Positions 12,431 through 23,659 of a stretch of 64,000 bases of DNA are shown one piece after another. Positions within the stretch are counted from its first letter, which is position 1. Every line of letters begins with the position of its first letter. This stretch comes from Neolentinus lepideus HHB14362 ss-1. Lineage: Eukaryota; Basidiomycota; Agaricomycetes; Gloeophyllales; Gloeophyllaceae. The position numbers were made by a program, and so were the translations under genes. The DNA is taken from the NCBI GenBank assembly GCA_001632425.1, contig KV425574.1, positions 34,705 to 98,704 of the forward strand, written 5' to 3'. The notes under the pieces are model-generated. The model saw only the letters and a program-made list of their open reading frames with translations, searched no databases and was not told where the DNA came from.

Positions 12431-14442
12431 ATGCACTCCGATGCCTTCGATGTCATTCCTTACGAGGTCCGTCAAAGTGTCCGGATCATTCACACATAGG
12501 CTTACCATACCACGCGTTCTACCGTGCAGGATATCAAAGGAGATTGGAAGAAATTAGGATCAGGTTCATTCGGAAATGTTTACAAGGGTGCGCGCTAGTT
12601 GATGTGATCGGATCGCACTAGTACTCATCGATCACCAGGAAACTACCTGGGCATCGATGTTGCTATTAAGGAGGTTCTGCCCTCTAATGACTACGATGTT
12701 GCAAAGTACTTTGAACGCGAATGGAGACTGATGAAGTGCGCTTCATCACATATATTCCTTGCTGGACCTCATTTTTGCCAGGGAGACCCGCCACCCAAAC
12801 GTCGTTCTATACCTAGGTCTCTCCAGGGCACCAGATCCTGACAGTCGTATATTCATCATATCCGAATATATTGAGGGTGGTATGTATCAAATCATTTATA
12901 GATGTACAGATTTCCACAACCGTCCTACCAGGCAGTCTGAGACAGTACATCCATGACAAAAGCAAACCTTTCCCCTGGCGTCTCCGTCTCTCTTTCGCGA
13001 CCGATATAACCCGCGCCCTTGCCTACCTCCATGCCCGCCGATGCATCCATCGCGACCTGAAAGGCGAGAACCTCCTTGTGACCGCCAATGGGCGTATCAA
13101 GATCACGGACTTTGGCTTCGCCCGCATCGCAGCGCGCAATGCGGACGAGTCCAAACGGCTTACCTTCTGCGGCACAGACTCGTACATGTCCCCCGAGATC
13201 CTCCTCGGCAACGAGTTTGACCTTCCCACCGATATCTTTTCCCTCGGCATCATTTTCTGTGAGATCGCCGCTCGCCGTCTCGCCGACGACAAGCACTTCC
13301 GCCGCGCCGCGCCTTTCTTCGCGATCGATACCGAGGAGGTGCACACGACCGCGAGCCCCGGCTGCCCTGCCGCCTTCCTCGATCTCACCCTCGACTGTCT
13401 CACCCAGGACCCCGCTGCGCGCCCGACGACGCGCCAGATTCTCGAGCGTCTTGCGGAGATCGAGGCTGAAGTCATCTCGCAGGACGACTCGCACGTTGGT
13501 AGCGTGAAGTTCATGACCGGACAGAAACGCCCTAGTGCGGCGCCCCGTATACCCAGTTTCGGCATGGGCGTTGGTAAGGATATCCGCAATGGCCAGTCTC
13601 ATGACAGGGACTCGAGTGATGAAGGGGACAGTGAGGATGAGCTCATTGAGGCCGTCATGGGCCTCCGAAACGTAGACCTCAACAGCCGGTTCAGCCATGC
13701 TGACGGAGATAGTAGTATGTTAATTCTCATCGACTGGTCTTCTGTCAATACTAAATTACCTCCAGCTACTCGTGGCGACAGTGCCCAACCCTTAATGGAC
13801 GACACTTCAAGCCTTTACTCCGACTACAGCACCACCGTCATCCGCTCCCACCCTAATCAAGCAACCGAAGCGCCCTCACTCTCCTCTATCCTCACCATCC
13901 GACCCTCCCCCGACCCGAACGACTCACCTTCACCCATTCCGGACGTCGCTGCGCCCAACACCGACTCCCTGCTCTCCATCGAGTCCTTCCGTACCGCGCG
14001 CTCCTCCGTAGGCCCCTCCATTGCCGGCGCCACCGAGGGCGGGTCGACGATTCGAATGCTCCCGTCAGCATTGGTACACCGGTTCACGCTTATCAAACCC
14101 GGAGCGAAGCGGACGAGCGGGAGCATGTCCCCCGCAAGGAACAACACGGAACCGACCTGGAGCCCCCTGAACGTCTTCTTCTCAAGCGGGCTGCTCGTGG
14201 CGAAGTGCGACCTGTGCAATAAGCGGCTCGGGTGGAAGCCGGTGCTCGAGTGTGATGATTGTGGCTTGAGGTGTGATGATCACTTTGTTCCGTATTCTAC
14301 AAATATTGATTGTGATGGTTGCAGGGCGCACACGAAGTGTGGCGAGACGGCCCCGATGGACTGCGGCCTTCGCCCAGTCGTCCCGCACACCCACACTCAC
14401 AGCCCGCCGAGTCCCGCACCCGCCAGGAAGAAGACATCATGA
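12431..14442 (+). CDS. TKL/LISK-type protein kinase with C-terminal C1 domain
   Basis: Exons 12431-12466, 12530-12587, 12639-12735, 12782-12879, 12932-14270 and 14325-14442 give 581 aa. The kinase domain fills the first ~260 residues: glycine loop GSGSFGNVY, VAIKE lysine (about residue 42), catalytic HRDLKGEN, DFGFA, and SPE in place of APE. All catalytic residues are present. A long Ser/Pro linker follows. The C-terminus is a zinc-binding C1 domain: CDLC, CDDC, then C-x4-H-x2-C-x7-C once the last intron is removed. This arrangement matches the basidiomycete LIMK/LISK-like kinases. C1 suggests membrane or lipid recruitment; substrates are unknown. A further stopless 54-nt stretch at 13712-13765, with GT/AG ends and a CTAAA branch-like site, may be another intron; the protein would then be 563 aa. 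Confidence 0.88.
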
Positions 14443-14911
14443 ACATCATTTCCGCTTGTACAACGCACAGGATATGGGATACAGTAATAGGTTACCGTGA
14501 CTTTACGATCATCTTGCGACATGACACATTCCGAACTACTACACTGCATTCTGAACTACATTATACAACGGACCTGAACATAATTTCTTGCTTTTTCATC
14601 ACAAAGCATCATGGTTGTGTATGGTTTCGACATCATTCTCGAGGTAGATATGACAAATGGATTGCGGGACTGTGAATCGATGGTTAGCATTGTGTAAGGA
14701 TGAGCACGTATCATTATTCGAAGCAGCATAGCTCCATCTCGCACATATCATTATATACGACTTTTTATGAACACCTGAGCGATCGTGCAGGGTCATGAGA
14801 AACTGTAAGGTCAGTATCAAACTACACGAAACCTAATATACCTCTATGTCTATATGTCTATGGGATTACTCGTATTACTATAATTCAACCCAGTCTCACC
14901 CTCCAGTGTCA
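14443..14911. other. Convergent intergenic spacer
   Basis: About 470 bases of AT-rich sequence between the stops of the kinase and the thioesterase. No gene, repeat or RNA was recognised. Confidence 0.45.
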
Positions 14912-16932
14912 CTATTCCAAACCGCAGTGGATAAGCTTAGTGCTGCGCAGACCACGAATCTCCGCGCCCATCTCCAAAGCGCGCTTCGCGTCGAGCCAAT
15001 GCATCGCCTCTTCAAGGAGGTAAAGGGAATTAAGAAGCGGTGTAAGGTGAGTACTAAATTCGGGACTCACCTTGGTATGTCTTGGGCACAACCTGCCTCC
15101 TCAAAGGCTCGCCCTCTTCGCGGCACCACGTGAACCTGAAATTGTTCGTCGTTCGCTCTTGGCCTGTCTTGACGTCTACGACATTCGCTTGCACTAATGC
15201 GTGCTGGAAATTTTTAAACCGATAAGCTCCTGCGCTGTACAATAATGACGAGAATCAGATCCTTACCACTAACGCAGGGAACTGCCGCGAGGTAGTCGAG
15301 TGTACGATGTGCGAGGTGAGGCGGAGGACGCAGCCGATGGGGACGGGACGCGCGAAGGAGATGCCGTCGAGCGAGAGGAAGCGGACGTGGTCCCGGGTGA
15401 AGAGGCGAGCGTTGGTGAAAGCGAGCTCGTATGCAAGGCGCATCAGATAGCCTGCATCCCAGTCAGCTTCAGCTAATATGTTTAACTGAGAAATATGTTA
15501 CATACCTCCAAATACTTTCTGGTGCACACTATTCAACCGCTCTATAAATACAACACAAAGATGAGAAGGGAGTAGCACTCACTTGCGCTCCTGCGGGAAC
15601 ATCAACATACACTTCTCCAACTTCGTATCGCCCATCCACACTCTCTCCTCTCTTTCCTCCAGCTGTTGATCATCCCTACCGTACTTTAGATAGAAGTCGT
15701 GCAATACTTGCGCTTCGGCGGAGCTCGGTGGGACGCGGTCGAGCGAGCGTGAGGCCATTGATTGGCGGCGGGTTTTGTGGGCTGTGAGTATTTGGTGATA
15801 TCGACGCAAAAGAGAGTAGCAACAAAGGGGAGGGGAAGAGATTGGAGGAGACACGGAAAGCGAGCGGAGGAGAGTAGAAGGAGAGGATGCACACCTTCGC
15901 CCATTGCATGCAATGCGCGTTCTTCCGGAGTGGATACTACTAGAGGATGCACGCCATGCGCTTTGTGAGTGTATGCGTCTCTGCAGACCATTGAGAATCG
16001 ACCTTGAGTGTCAAAGATTAGTGCATATGGAATTTTGAGTAAGCTAACTTCCGCCTAACGTACCCAGAAGCAGGGTCTCATCCCCTTGACCGTCCTTACC
16101 AAGAGCCTCCATCTGTACCGCGACTTCCATGGAGCTCTTGCCCGTATAGATGACCTGCCCGCTGAGTCTCATATCCCGCACAGGAGACAATGGAGCCAAC
16201 ATGTCCAGCCTATCCGACGCCACATATATGTTATAGGCTATTGGCAGTGCCCATGACCACGGTACTCACCTATCCACAGACGCTGTCACTATATAAAATC
16301 CTTGCTCCTGCACGCTTCCCACCGTCTCCACACCCGGACCTAGCATGTACTTGTACGCGATACTACCTGCTAGCGAGTCGAGATGTTCCATCAGCTTCCC
16401 AGTCTGGATACCTCCAGAAGCGTTAGTGTACTGCTCGAGCAGCTGGGGATTCGAAGCGAATGAGAGGAGTTGCTCGCAGTAGGAGTCGTGCATATTACGG
16501 GGAACGAGTTCCGGTGGTGAGTAGGAGGAGTCGGAGGAGGATGTATCGCTGTTGATGAGTGCTTCGGACCAGAGCAGAGGGGAGCGCATGGGCATGATTC
16601 TGGATGTAGAATATATATGGGTTCAAATAACGTTGAATAAAGGATTGTTTGAAAGTACACTGACGAGCTGTAAGCAGGATTCGACTTCTTTCCTAACACA
16701 ATCCTCAATTCCTCCCAGCCTCTTTAATAGAGTAACACGACTCACTGATCACTTTAAGCAGCTTATCCAGTGTATTTACATCCTCCGTCTCCTCAACGGC
16801 CTTCGCCTCCGTAACCACATTCTGTTTAACTGCAGAGATGGATATCGGACGGATTGATGGTCTTGTCGTGAACGAATAAAAGTCGGGCTTCCGTGTGCAG
16901 CGCAGGACCGACGCTCTTCTCCAAGCTTGCAT
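14912..16932 (-). CDS. ACOT9-type acyl-CoA thioesterase, probably mitochondrial
   Basis: Ten exons (16932-16746, 16692-16665, 16599-16270, 16209-16064, 16002-15895, 15781-15583, 15528-15506, 15451-15267, 15203-15071, 15009-14912) join to 478 aa. The N-terminus MQAWRRASVLRCTRK is Arg-rich without acids, as in a mitochondrial presequence. Two hotdog-fold halves follow. The first has GKLMEHLDSLAGSIAY, IVTASVDR and DMRLSGQVIYTGKSSMEV. The second has WMGDTKLEKCMLMFPQERN, VHQKVFGGYLMRLAYELAF and TNNFRFTW. This order matches human ACOT9, which hydrolyses acyl-CoA to free acid and CoA in mitochondria. Exons of 23 and 28 nt are unusually small but keep frame and motif. The gene is divergent from the first aldo-keto reductase. 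Confidence 0.93.
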
Positions 16933-17443
16933 AGTTGGATCGCCCAGATTATGTACAGGTTCGAAAGAGTAGTTGGTGCTACAGAACAGGAAAACTAACC
17001 GAGCACACAGCACTCGTCATAAGAGGTGCGCCATTTCTTTCAGCCTCCTTCGGACACATACGATGCCGAAGCTTCCCGAATGCAAGCATCACCTTGCAAA
17101 GCAGACGTCGGAGTCGTAGACATCCGCTAGGCTGGTTTCGCGTCCGGAATTCAACTTGCAGCGAGCCCCCTGCGACATAGACGAAGAATCCGAATGGTGT
17201 CCTGCCTCAAGTAAAAATACAAAGCGACTTCAAATTCGCAGCCGGCACGTTGTGGGAAATGTTAATGAGGTCTCGCACGGGAATTGCGCTTCGTTTCCGC
17301 CCCAAGCATGCTGCTTTGTATATGGAAACGTCCGAGTGGACGATATTACGGTTGACCCTAAGTTGCATTAGAGATATGATTACAGAGACTTTATCGGATT
17401 CAACTACTTCCTTTTCACCACATCGAACGAAGGGCAGACGACG
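16933..17443. promoter_or_regulatory. Divergent promoter region, thioesterase and aldo-keto reductase
   Basis: Five hundred bases separate two divergent start codons (16932 minus, 17444 plus). It carries only short non-homologous ORFs. No specific operator was identified. Confidence 0.4.
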
Positions 17444-19013
17444 ATGGCAGCAAACGTACCGGTCTTTACTTTGAATAATGGCATTAAGATGCCCGGTGTC
17501 GGAATGGGGTGAGTGGAAGAGCTTATCTTGTCTATGCAAATCGTCTCCTGAACGGTAGCATAGATGCTGGACGAACTACTCCAGTAATGAAAGCGTGTTG
17601 AACATGTGCCGAACCGCCCTGAAAGTATGTTCTTACCACAACCCCGAAGTTCTTGCAATGATCTCGATTGTGCCCTCTATGACAGGTTGGATACAGGCAT
17701 TTCGATACTGTATGTGTCCGATTTCTAACTTTCCTTGGTCTGTTCATTATGACCAAACATGGGTATAACAGGCAGCAATGTATGGTGAGTCATTGCACCT
17801 AAATATACGGCGAGTTCTGATCCAAAGGTGATCAGGCAACGAAGACGCGGTAGGCCAGGCCATCCGCGAATCCGCAGTTCCAAGGGAAGAAATCTTCGTC
17901 ACGACGAAGCTAAAGTCCGTATCTCTTTCCGCTCTTACCCCTCTCCTTCCCTCTAACCCATGTCATGTAGCAACCATTCGCACCACAAAGTTCGCGAAGC
18001 ATTTGAAGGCTCACTAACCGCGCTCAATGTTGATTACGTTGACTTGTACTTGATGCACTGGCCACAAGCCACCAGCGGTACATCCCATATATCTATTATC
18101 TAATGGGTCGAGTGTTGATTTATGGAGATGAAGATGACTCAACGAAGGCTCTTCCGGTGCCTACATTTATCGAGACCTATAAGGAGATGGAAAAGCTCCT
18201 TGATACCGGTGAGCATTTCCGAGATATTAAATGACGTTCCCTATCTATACATAGATCATTTCGCTGTCGTCAGGCTAGCTGTCGTTAATGAACCTACAGC
18301 TATTCACATAATTTTCCACTCACAGGGAAAGTAAAAGCAATTGGCGTCTCCAACTTCTCCATCAAAACGCTTTCAGAACTTTTACCACATGTTAAGGTCG
18401 TGCCCGCCGTGAACCAGGCGAGTCCCTCGTCATACTCTGGTTCTGTAGTTTTTATTGCTGATTCGTGCTATAATAGGTCGAGATGCACCCCAGTCTTCCC
18501 CAACCGGAATTGCTCCAGTTCTGCAAAGAGAAAGGCATCCAGGTTGAAGCATATTCACCTCTAGGTACGCATATAACTTACATCGCACGCTGCGCTCATT
18601 GAATCTCTATGTCATATTATCAGGCCAAAGCGCCCGCATCTTCTTCCCGGCACTCGAACCCATTGCATCAAAGTACTCCGTCACAGCAGCACAGATCGCT
18701 CTGAGCTGGGGAGTCCAGCGCGGCACGGCCGTCATCCCGAAGAGCGAGAATGAGGGGAGGATGAAGGCGAATCTCGAGGTGCATTCCAGTCATCCCCTTC
18801 TGTTAGATTTGATCGAACTAAGGGACTGTTGTGTCTGCATTTCAGCTAATAACTCTTGAGGATGAAGACATGTCTGCCATCTCTACTATTCACAAGCGGC
18901 CAGACATGCACAGGAGCCTGTGCGACTTTCACGCCGAGGATGGGACTGTGAGTGGTTGGACGTACGAGCAGCTCGGTTGGAAGGGGATGAAGAAGGGTGG
19001 TTATGTCGTATAG
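17444..19013 (+). CDS. Aldo-keto reductase, tandem copy A
   Basis: Eleven exons (17444-17508, 17564-17624, 17686-17709, 17772-17784, 17836-17914, 17971-18077, 18128-18208, 18326-18417, 18477-18564, 18624-18778, 18846-19013) yield 310 aa, normal for the family. The catalytic tetrad is visible: Asp in GYRHFDT, Tyr in AMYGNE, Lys in VTTKLK and His in YLMHWP. The NADP-binding end has IPKSENEGR. It is expected to be a cytosolic NADPH-dependent carbonyl reductase of the GCY1/YPR1-like kind; substrate unknown. The exon at 17772-17784 is only 13 nt. The intron 18418-18476 begins with GC rather than GT (CAG|GCGAGT). It lies head-to-tail with copy B, 266 bases away. Confidence 0.93.
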
Positions 19014-19226
19014 CATGTTGCAATTATCTAGGAAATAGATAGAATTTTGCTTTCACTAATGCAGCGACTTCTTAGGATTTTGCCGAATTTAAGCGCCCAC
19101 AAGCTTGATTACGGTGGCGAGATCTAGAAGCCAGCTCGGACGTCCGAGTGGGCCACCTCAGGCCTGAGATCTTTCTTGAGACATCATCATGATGTGTACG
19201 GGCCGTCAGCGCTGCTCGCAGCAGCG

Positions 19227-19234
19227 TATATATA
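19227..19234 (+). promoter_or_regulatory. TATA box of aldo-keto reductase copy B
   Basis: A TATATATA run lies 46 bases upstream of the ATG at 19280, in the short spacer after copy A. Position and sequence fit a core promoter TATA element. No comparable element is seen ahead of copy A, so the two copies may be expressed differently. Confidence 0.5.
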
Positions 19235-19279
19235 GAAGAAGCCTGCAGGGCGACGTCTCTCTCTAACGTATAACTGACG

Positions 19280-20785
19280 ATGGCAGCGAATATTCCTACA
19301 TTCGTGTTGAACAATGGCATCAAAATGCCTAGCGTTGGCCTAGGGTCAGTGCGCCTTCAATCATGACATCTTTTGAGTCAAGTTGAAGGTCGTTGGATAG
19401 GTGCTGGACCGAGTATTCGAGCCATAAACGGGTCTACAATATGTGCAAGACGGCAATAAAGTCTGGGTACAGACATTTTGACACGGTGTGTGCCATCAGT
19501 ACTTGATGTTTATGTCTCCGATTAACGACGAATTGGTCTCCTGATGTCAGGCTGAGATGTACGGTACGCTGCACGGCACTTCTTACATCTGGAAAGTGTC
19601 GATCTGACGGCGTGCGCATCATGCAGCGAATGAGGATTCTGTGGGCGCAGCAATCCGAGACTCGGGTCTCCCTCGAGAGGAGTTATTTGTTACCACGAAG
19701 TTAAAGTACGCACTCTTTGTTTCTCTCATCCGGCTAGTACAGCTGCTTATGTTTGTCATACACAGTAATGATGCGCACCACACCGTTCGCAGAGCGTTTG
19801 ACACGTCGCTCAAGACTCTGAATGTCGGTTACATTGACTTGTACCTGATGCACTGGCCGCAGGCAGCGAGAGGTACGTCAAGTGTTCTTCATATACCTTG
19901 ACATTGAACGCCAGGATCGTGTAATATCTTATAGGTGGTTTATTCTCAGCTGAACAAAACCCAAGCTTTGTCGAAACGTGGAAGGAAATGGAGAAACTCC
20001 TTGATACAGGTATTGTCTCCGTGAATAGACATTTGTCGATGGACAGTGATTAAATGGTCGGCCTTTGGCTCCCAGGAAAGGTGAAGGCTATCGGGGTCTC
20101 CAATTTCTCCATCAAGACGCTCTCGGACCTTCTCCCCCACGCAAAGGTTGTTCCTGCTGTCAATCAGGTACGGCCGAAGGTTTCCGCGCTCTACAGAGCG
20201 AAGGTCAAGGGAAGGACGCTGAATGTCATGGCTTTTCACAGGTGGAGATCCACCCTTGCTTGCCACAAGAAGACCTTGTGCAGTTCTGTAAAGAGAAGGG
20301 CATCGTTGTAGAGGCATATTCACCGCTAGGTCCGAGCCGGTCGTATTCTCCTCGTCGTGATCCTTCATGCTAATCACACAAATGTAGGCCAAGGCAATGC
20401 TCTCTTCATGCCGCACCTTGAGCCTATAGCGAAGAAGTACTCGGAATCTCTAAGCAAATCTATTACTCCGGCGCAGATTGCCTTGAGTTGGGGTGTACAA
20501 AGGGGTGTCGCCATACTCCCGAAGAGCGAGAACGAAGGGCGGATAAAGGCGAACATCGACGTGAGAAGCCCCAACTTTCTCAGGATTTTGTCGGAAGTTG
20601 ACAGTTGGATTATTTTGCAGCTTGTGACCCTGGCAGATGAGGACATGACCGCCATTTCCTCGATCCACAAACAGAAGGGGATGCACCGTAGTCTTTTGGG
20701 GTACCACTCCAGCGACGGAACCGTGTTTGGGTGGTCGTATGAGAAGCTGGGGTGGAATATGAAGAAAGGAGGTATCGTAGCGTGA
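19280..20785 (+). CDS. Aldo-keto reductase, tandem copy B
   Basis: Ten exons (19280-19344, 19401-19485, 19551-19563, 19627-19705, 19766-19872, 19935-20009, 20076-20167, 20242-20329, 20388-20560, 20621-20785) give 313 aa. It is a clear paralogue of copy A: the same N-terminus ([16 protein letters not shown]), the same 13-nt exon, and nearly the same intron positions. The tetrad is present: Asp in GYRHFDT, Tyr in AEMYANE, Lys in TTKLK and His in LMHWP. Copy B lacks the intron that precedes VGYRHFDT in copy A, has a normal GT donor where A has GC, and carries a short insertion (ESLSKSI) before PAQIALSW. A cytosolic NADPH-dependent carbonyl reductase is expected. Confidence 0.93.
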
Positions 20786-21372
20786 CTAGAAGAGTCGGAA
20801 TCGACGTCGTGTAAGCTATAACGAAGATATGACTTGAGGCTACCCCAGCTTTGGATCGACGCAGCATTTGTTTGCCCTAACTTGGGACCGGAATTGGGTC
20901 AGCAAGGAGCTAGATGGCATACCTACAAAAAGCCGCTTCCTGATGAGTGACTATTCCCGGCTGAAACTATGTCCGTCTTGCCTCGCTCTTCCAAGGATGG
21001 GAACGGGAGAGGCAGTACAACGTTGCTTCTGCTGGTTTGCGAGCTCTACCTGCTCGCTACAATATCCGACAATGATTGAATATACAAATCTTTGTGATCT
21101 TTTCCGGTTATCATGCACATGGCGATGGAGTGTGGATTTCTCAAAACGTATCAGCGGATGTTCGGATATATGAAGGTGAGACTTGCGGGATTCAGGGCGA
21201 TGTCGTGACCTGCCTTGTACTTCACAGAAACGTATCAGATCTGGGAATGAGAACTCGCCGACATCTTCGTCTTTGCGCGATGATCATGTTTGGTGTAATG
21301 TTCAGCGGAGTCAAAGGTACAGAGCTTGGACTCTGACACACTCGAAATATGACTTGGCAATTTCTTGGTCCA

Positions 21373-21403
21373 ATTCACCCATGTCAAGTTGACATGGGTG
21401 AAT
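21373..21403. repeat. Perfect 31-base palindrome
   Basis: Two 15-base arms (ATTCACCCATGTCAA and its exact complement) flank a single G. The arms contain no run of one base, so chance is unlikely. It could extrude as a cruciform or be the tip of an old foldback element. No matching flanking duplication was found. Confidence 0.8.
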
Positions 21404-22722
21404 GGGATCGAGCTACGTGAAGTAGCATCCTGCTCTTGATCGACTCCCGTCCGCGAAATGGCTGTTGGACGGAAGTCCTAGAGACAGTGTTCAACTTCAA
21501 CGCTACGCTAGGATTTAGCGTCGAACATCCCCACTGGAAAAAATGTCTACTTCGATGCTGGCGAAATAAATCCCCCAGGACGTTCGACGGTGTCAGAAAC
21601 CAGATGTAAGGTCGACTCCTTCCCAACTGCAAGATAACCAGGGAAACGTTCGAAGATGTATGAACGTGGGAGATAGATGAGCCACGATTGAGAGTACTGA
21701 CTCCGATGGACCAGAGGCTGGATTCTTCTAGCTTGATGCTCAGTGGTCTTTGGGGTGGTCGCTACCTTCCGCGAGCAGCACGTTGCTCCACGTGCCCATG
21801 ATCTTTGGATCAAAATCAGCAGAGTCAGGTATATGAAGGTGGGACTCCTCTGATCGAAGACGATATCGGGACTCCAAATGGAACTCTGCCTTGTACTCGC
21901 AGGAGATAGAAGCAAGGGTCGTCTTCCCAGCGTCATCATCATCATGGGTGTGTATCGAGAGTCACGAGGATGAAAAATATGTCAGAAACAGACAAACAGC
22001 ATGAAAATACGTGGAACCCACGAACGACTCAAGTATGAGACATCTACCCATGTCAGTTCAGTTGTATATTTAGCTGGTGAATATCCTGTAGACACGACTC
22101 CGTCTCGGGTTACAACTACATACCAGTGCGAGCCTAAAACTCCCCTTAATCCTCATGTTCAGTAATTCGGTCAAACCAGACGTAAAGCGTATAATTAGGC
22201 TTTTCCGGACACATGCAGCAGGAAGACGCACAGAGATTTATGAATGTGGGGGATATGACGATCTAAGGTTAGCACGCATGCTTCGTGTCGCGATGGCGGC
22301 TCTCGAACAAACGTAAAAAGGACAAGTTCACAGCGTACAGGCAACCATGCAGGCGTCTGGAGATGTATGAGCGTGGGAGTGTTAGGATCGCGCTCTATGG
22401 TATAGTATCTCGACATCTCTGCAAGGGGAAACTTCTCGCCTGGATTGATGCCGAGTTCATGCAAGCACATCTTCGAGACCTCCTCAAGCTTCCTTGCTTG
22501 ACGCACATTGCCGTACCTCGTAGGAATCCATTAATGCAAATGGAATCTGCGACTGGGACTGGGGACTGGAGAGGCAAGTTACTGTACTCAGGTCAATAGT
22601 AGACGTTCCGGTGTTGTGGTACCGGTGTATCTGACGACGCGTAGGTGTACAGGCCATCAGAGTAGGCTGAAGAGCTAGCCAGCACTGCCTTCGTCCGTCG
22701 GCGAAGGCTGTGTTGCAATGCA

Positions 22723-22788
22723 GGAGATTATCTCAAGAGTATAGCATATAGCATACAAGTGTATTGCTATACTCTGGTAATAGTCTCC
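22723..22788. repeat. Imperfect inverted repeat (hairpin, MITE-like)
   Basis: Arms share an exact AGAGTATAGCA/TGCTATACTCT core, extended outward with mismatches to about 24 bases (GGAGATTAT versus ATAGTCTCC), around an ~18-base loop. The overall shape resembles a small foldback element. No coding capacity and no clear target-site duplication were seen. Confidence 0.5.
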
Positions 22789-23659
22789 TTGGAGCGACAA
22801 AGCGGCTGGGCCTCGTTGACGAGCAGCTGCCTCGGGTCGTCAATTCACCGTCCATTCTATGGCATGACCCATCATAAGAAATGCTTCATTCTGATTCGGA
22901 TCCGTCAAGTTAGATAGTGATATGGCTGAACTGCGATCAAGTCAAAATGGAAATGGAGATGAGGGACATTCTCACTGGTTCGAGCTATTTTCAGGATTTG
23001 AATTCTTCTGTTTGGTTTTTGCTTGTTGCATTAAGATTATGGTCCGTGATTGGTCGTCCATTGTAATGGAAATAACTCCAACGTTGTATTCATGACATCG
23101 TTCGTGGGTTACTTCGTTGTAGAAGGTTCTGTGCTTCATTTTAGCAGCACATAGCAACGAATAGACTCCGGGCACCGGGAAAGTTCAATGGATGGTTTGG
23201 GAGAGATTGACGCTTCAGGAAAATAATGCCGGGTTAAATGACTTGACTTGAATTTACTTGGGGGACTTGAAGTTGTCTTAGATAGACTTTTAGGCATCTT
23301 GAGAGCCGGAACTTGCCTTTAATCCGATTAAAGGCAAGTTGAGTCAGACATGGAAAGACTCTTGATATAAATCGACACTGGCTGACTAAGCCAGAGAGGC
23401 GTTCCGTAACAACGCCCAGAATGGAAGGTGCATAGGAATTAATGGATAGGGACGAACAAGGATCACATCGTACAAGAAGCGTTCGACATTTATATAATGG
23501 CTGCCTGTTCTCCCAGCAGGTCACTTCTCGCCTCTCCTTGCGAGCTGACGTCGAAGTGCTTATCTTCAGCTGCTGGTCCGCTGCCGTGTCCTTCTTGTAG
23601 TAGCTTTTACCAGCCATCCTTTTTATTTCTGCTGTATACTTGTTTCGCTTTCACAGGAC

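Larger units (their letters stand above)
20786..23659. repeat. Gene-free interval with decayed repeats and inverted repeats
   Basis: Nearly 2.9 kb with no joinable gene. Related blocks recur. A unit containing ATATGAAGGTG followed ~50-70 bases later by CTGCCTTGTACT occurs near 21165-21230 and 21827-21905. A shorter unit like ATGTATGA(A/G)CGTGGGAG occurs near 21655 and 22365, with weaker forms near 22240. A 31-base palindrome lies at 21373-21403 and an imperfect inverted repeat at 22723-22788. The pattern suggests decayed duplicated or mobile DNA, but no transposase or terminal structure is recognisable. Confidence 0.4.

Noticed and set aside
12925..13698. 257-codon antisense ORF opposite the LISK kinase
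   Set aside because: It mirrors the GC-rich kinase exon, has shadow-like composition (Arg/Val/Glu-rich) and no domain; the plus-strand kinase explains the conservation.
19580..20400. Apparent frame breaks in aldo-keto reductase copy B
   Set aside because: All breaks coincide with GT-AG introns at positions shared with copy A; the joined frame is continuous.
20868..21336. Overlapping plus ORFs of 80-100 codons after the reductases
   Set aside because: No splice-joined continuation, no homology, and they overlap decayed repeat units.
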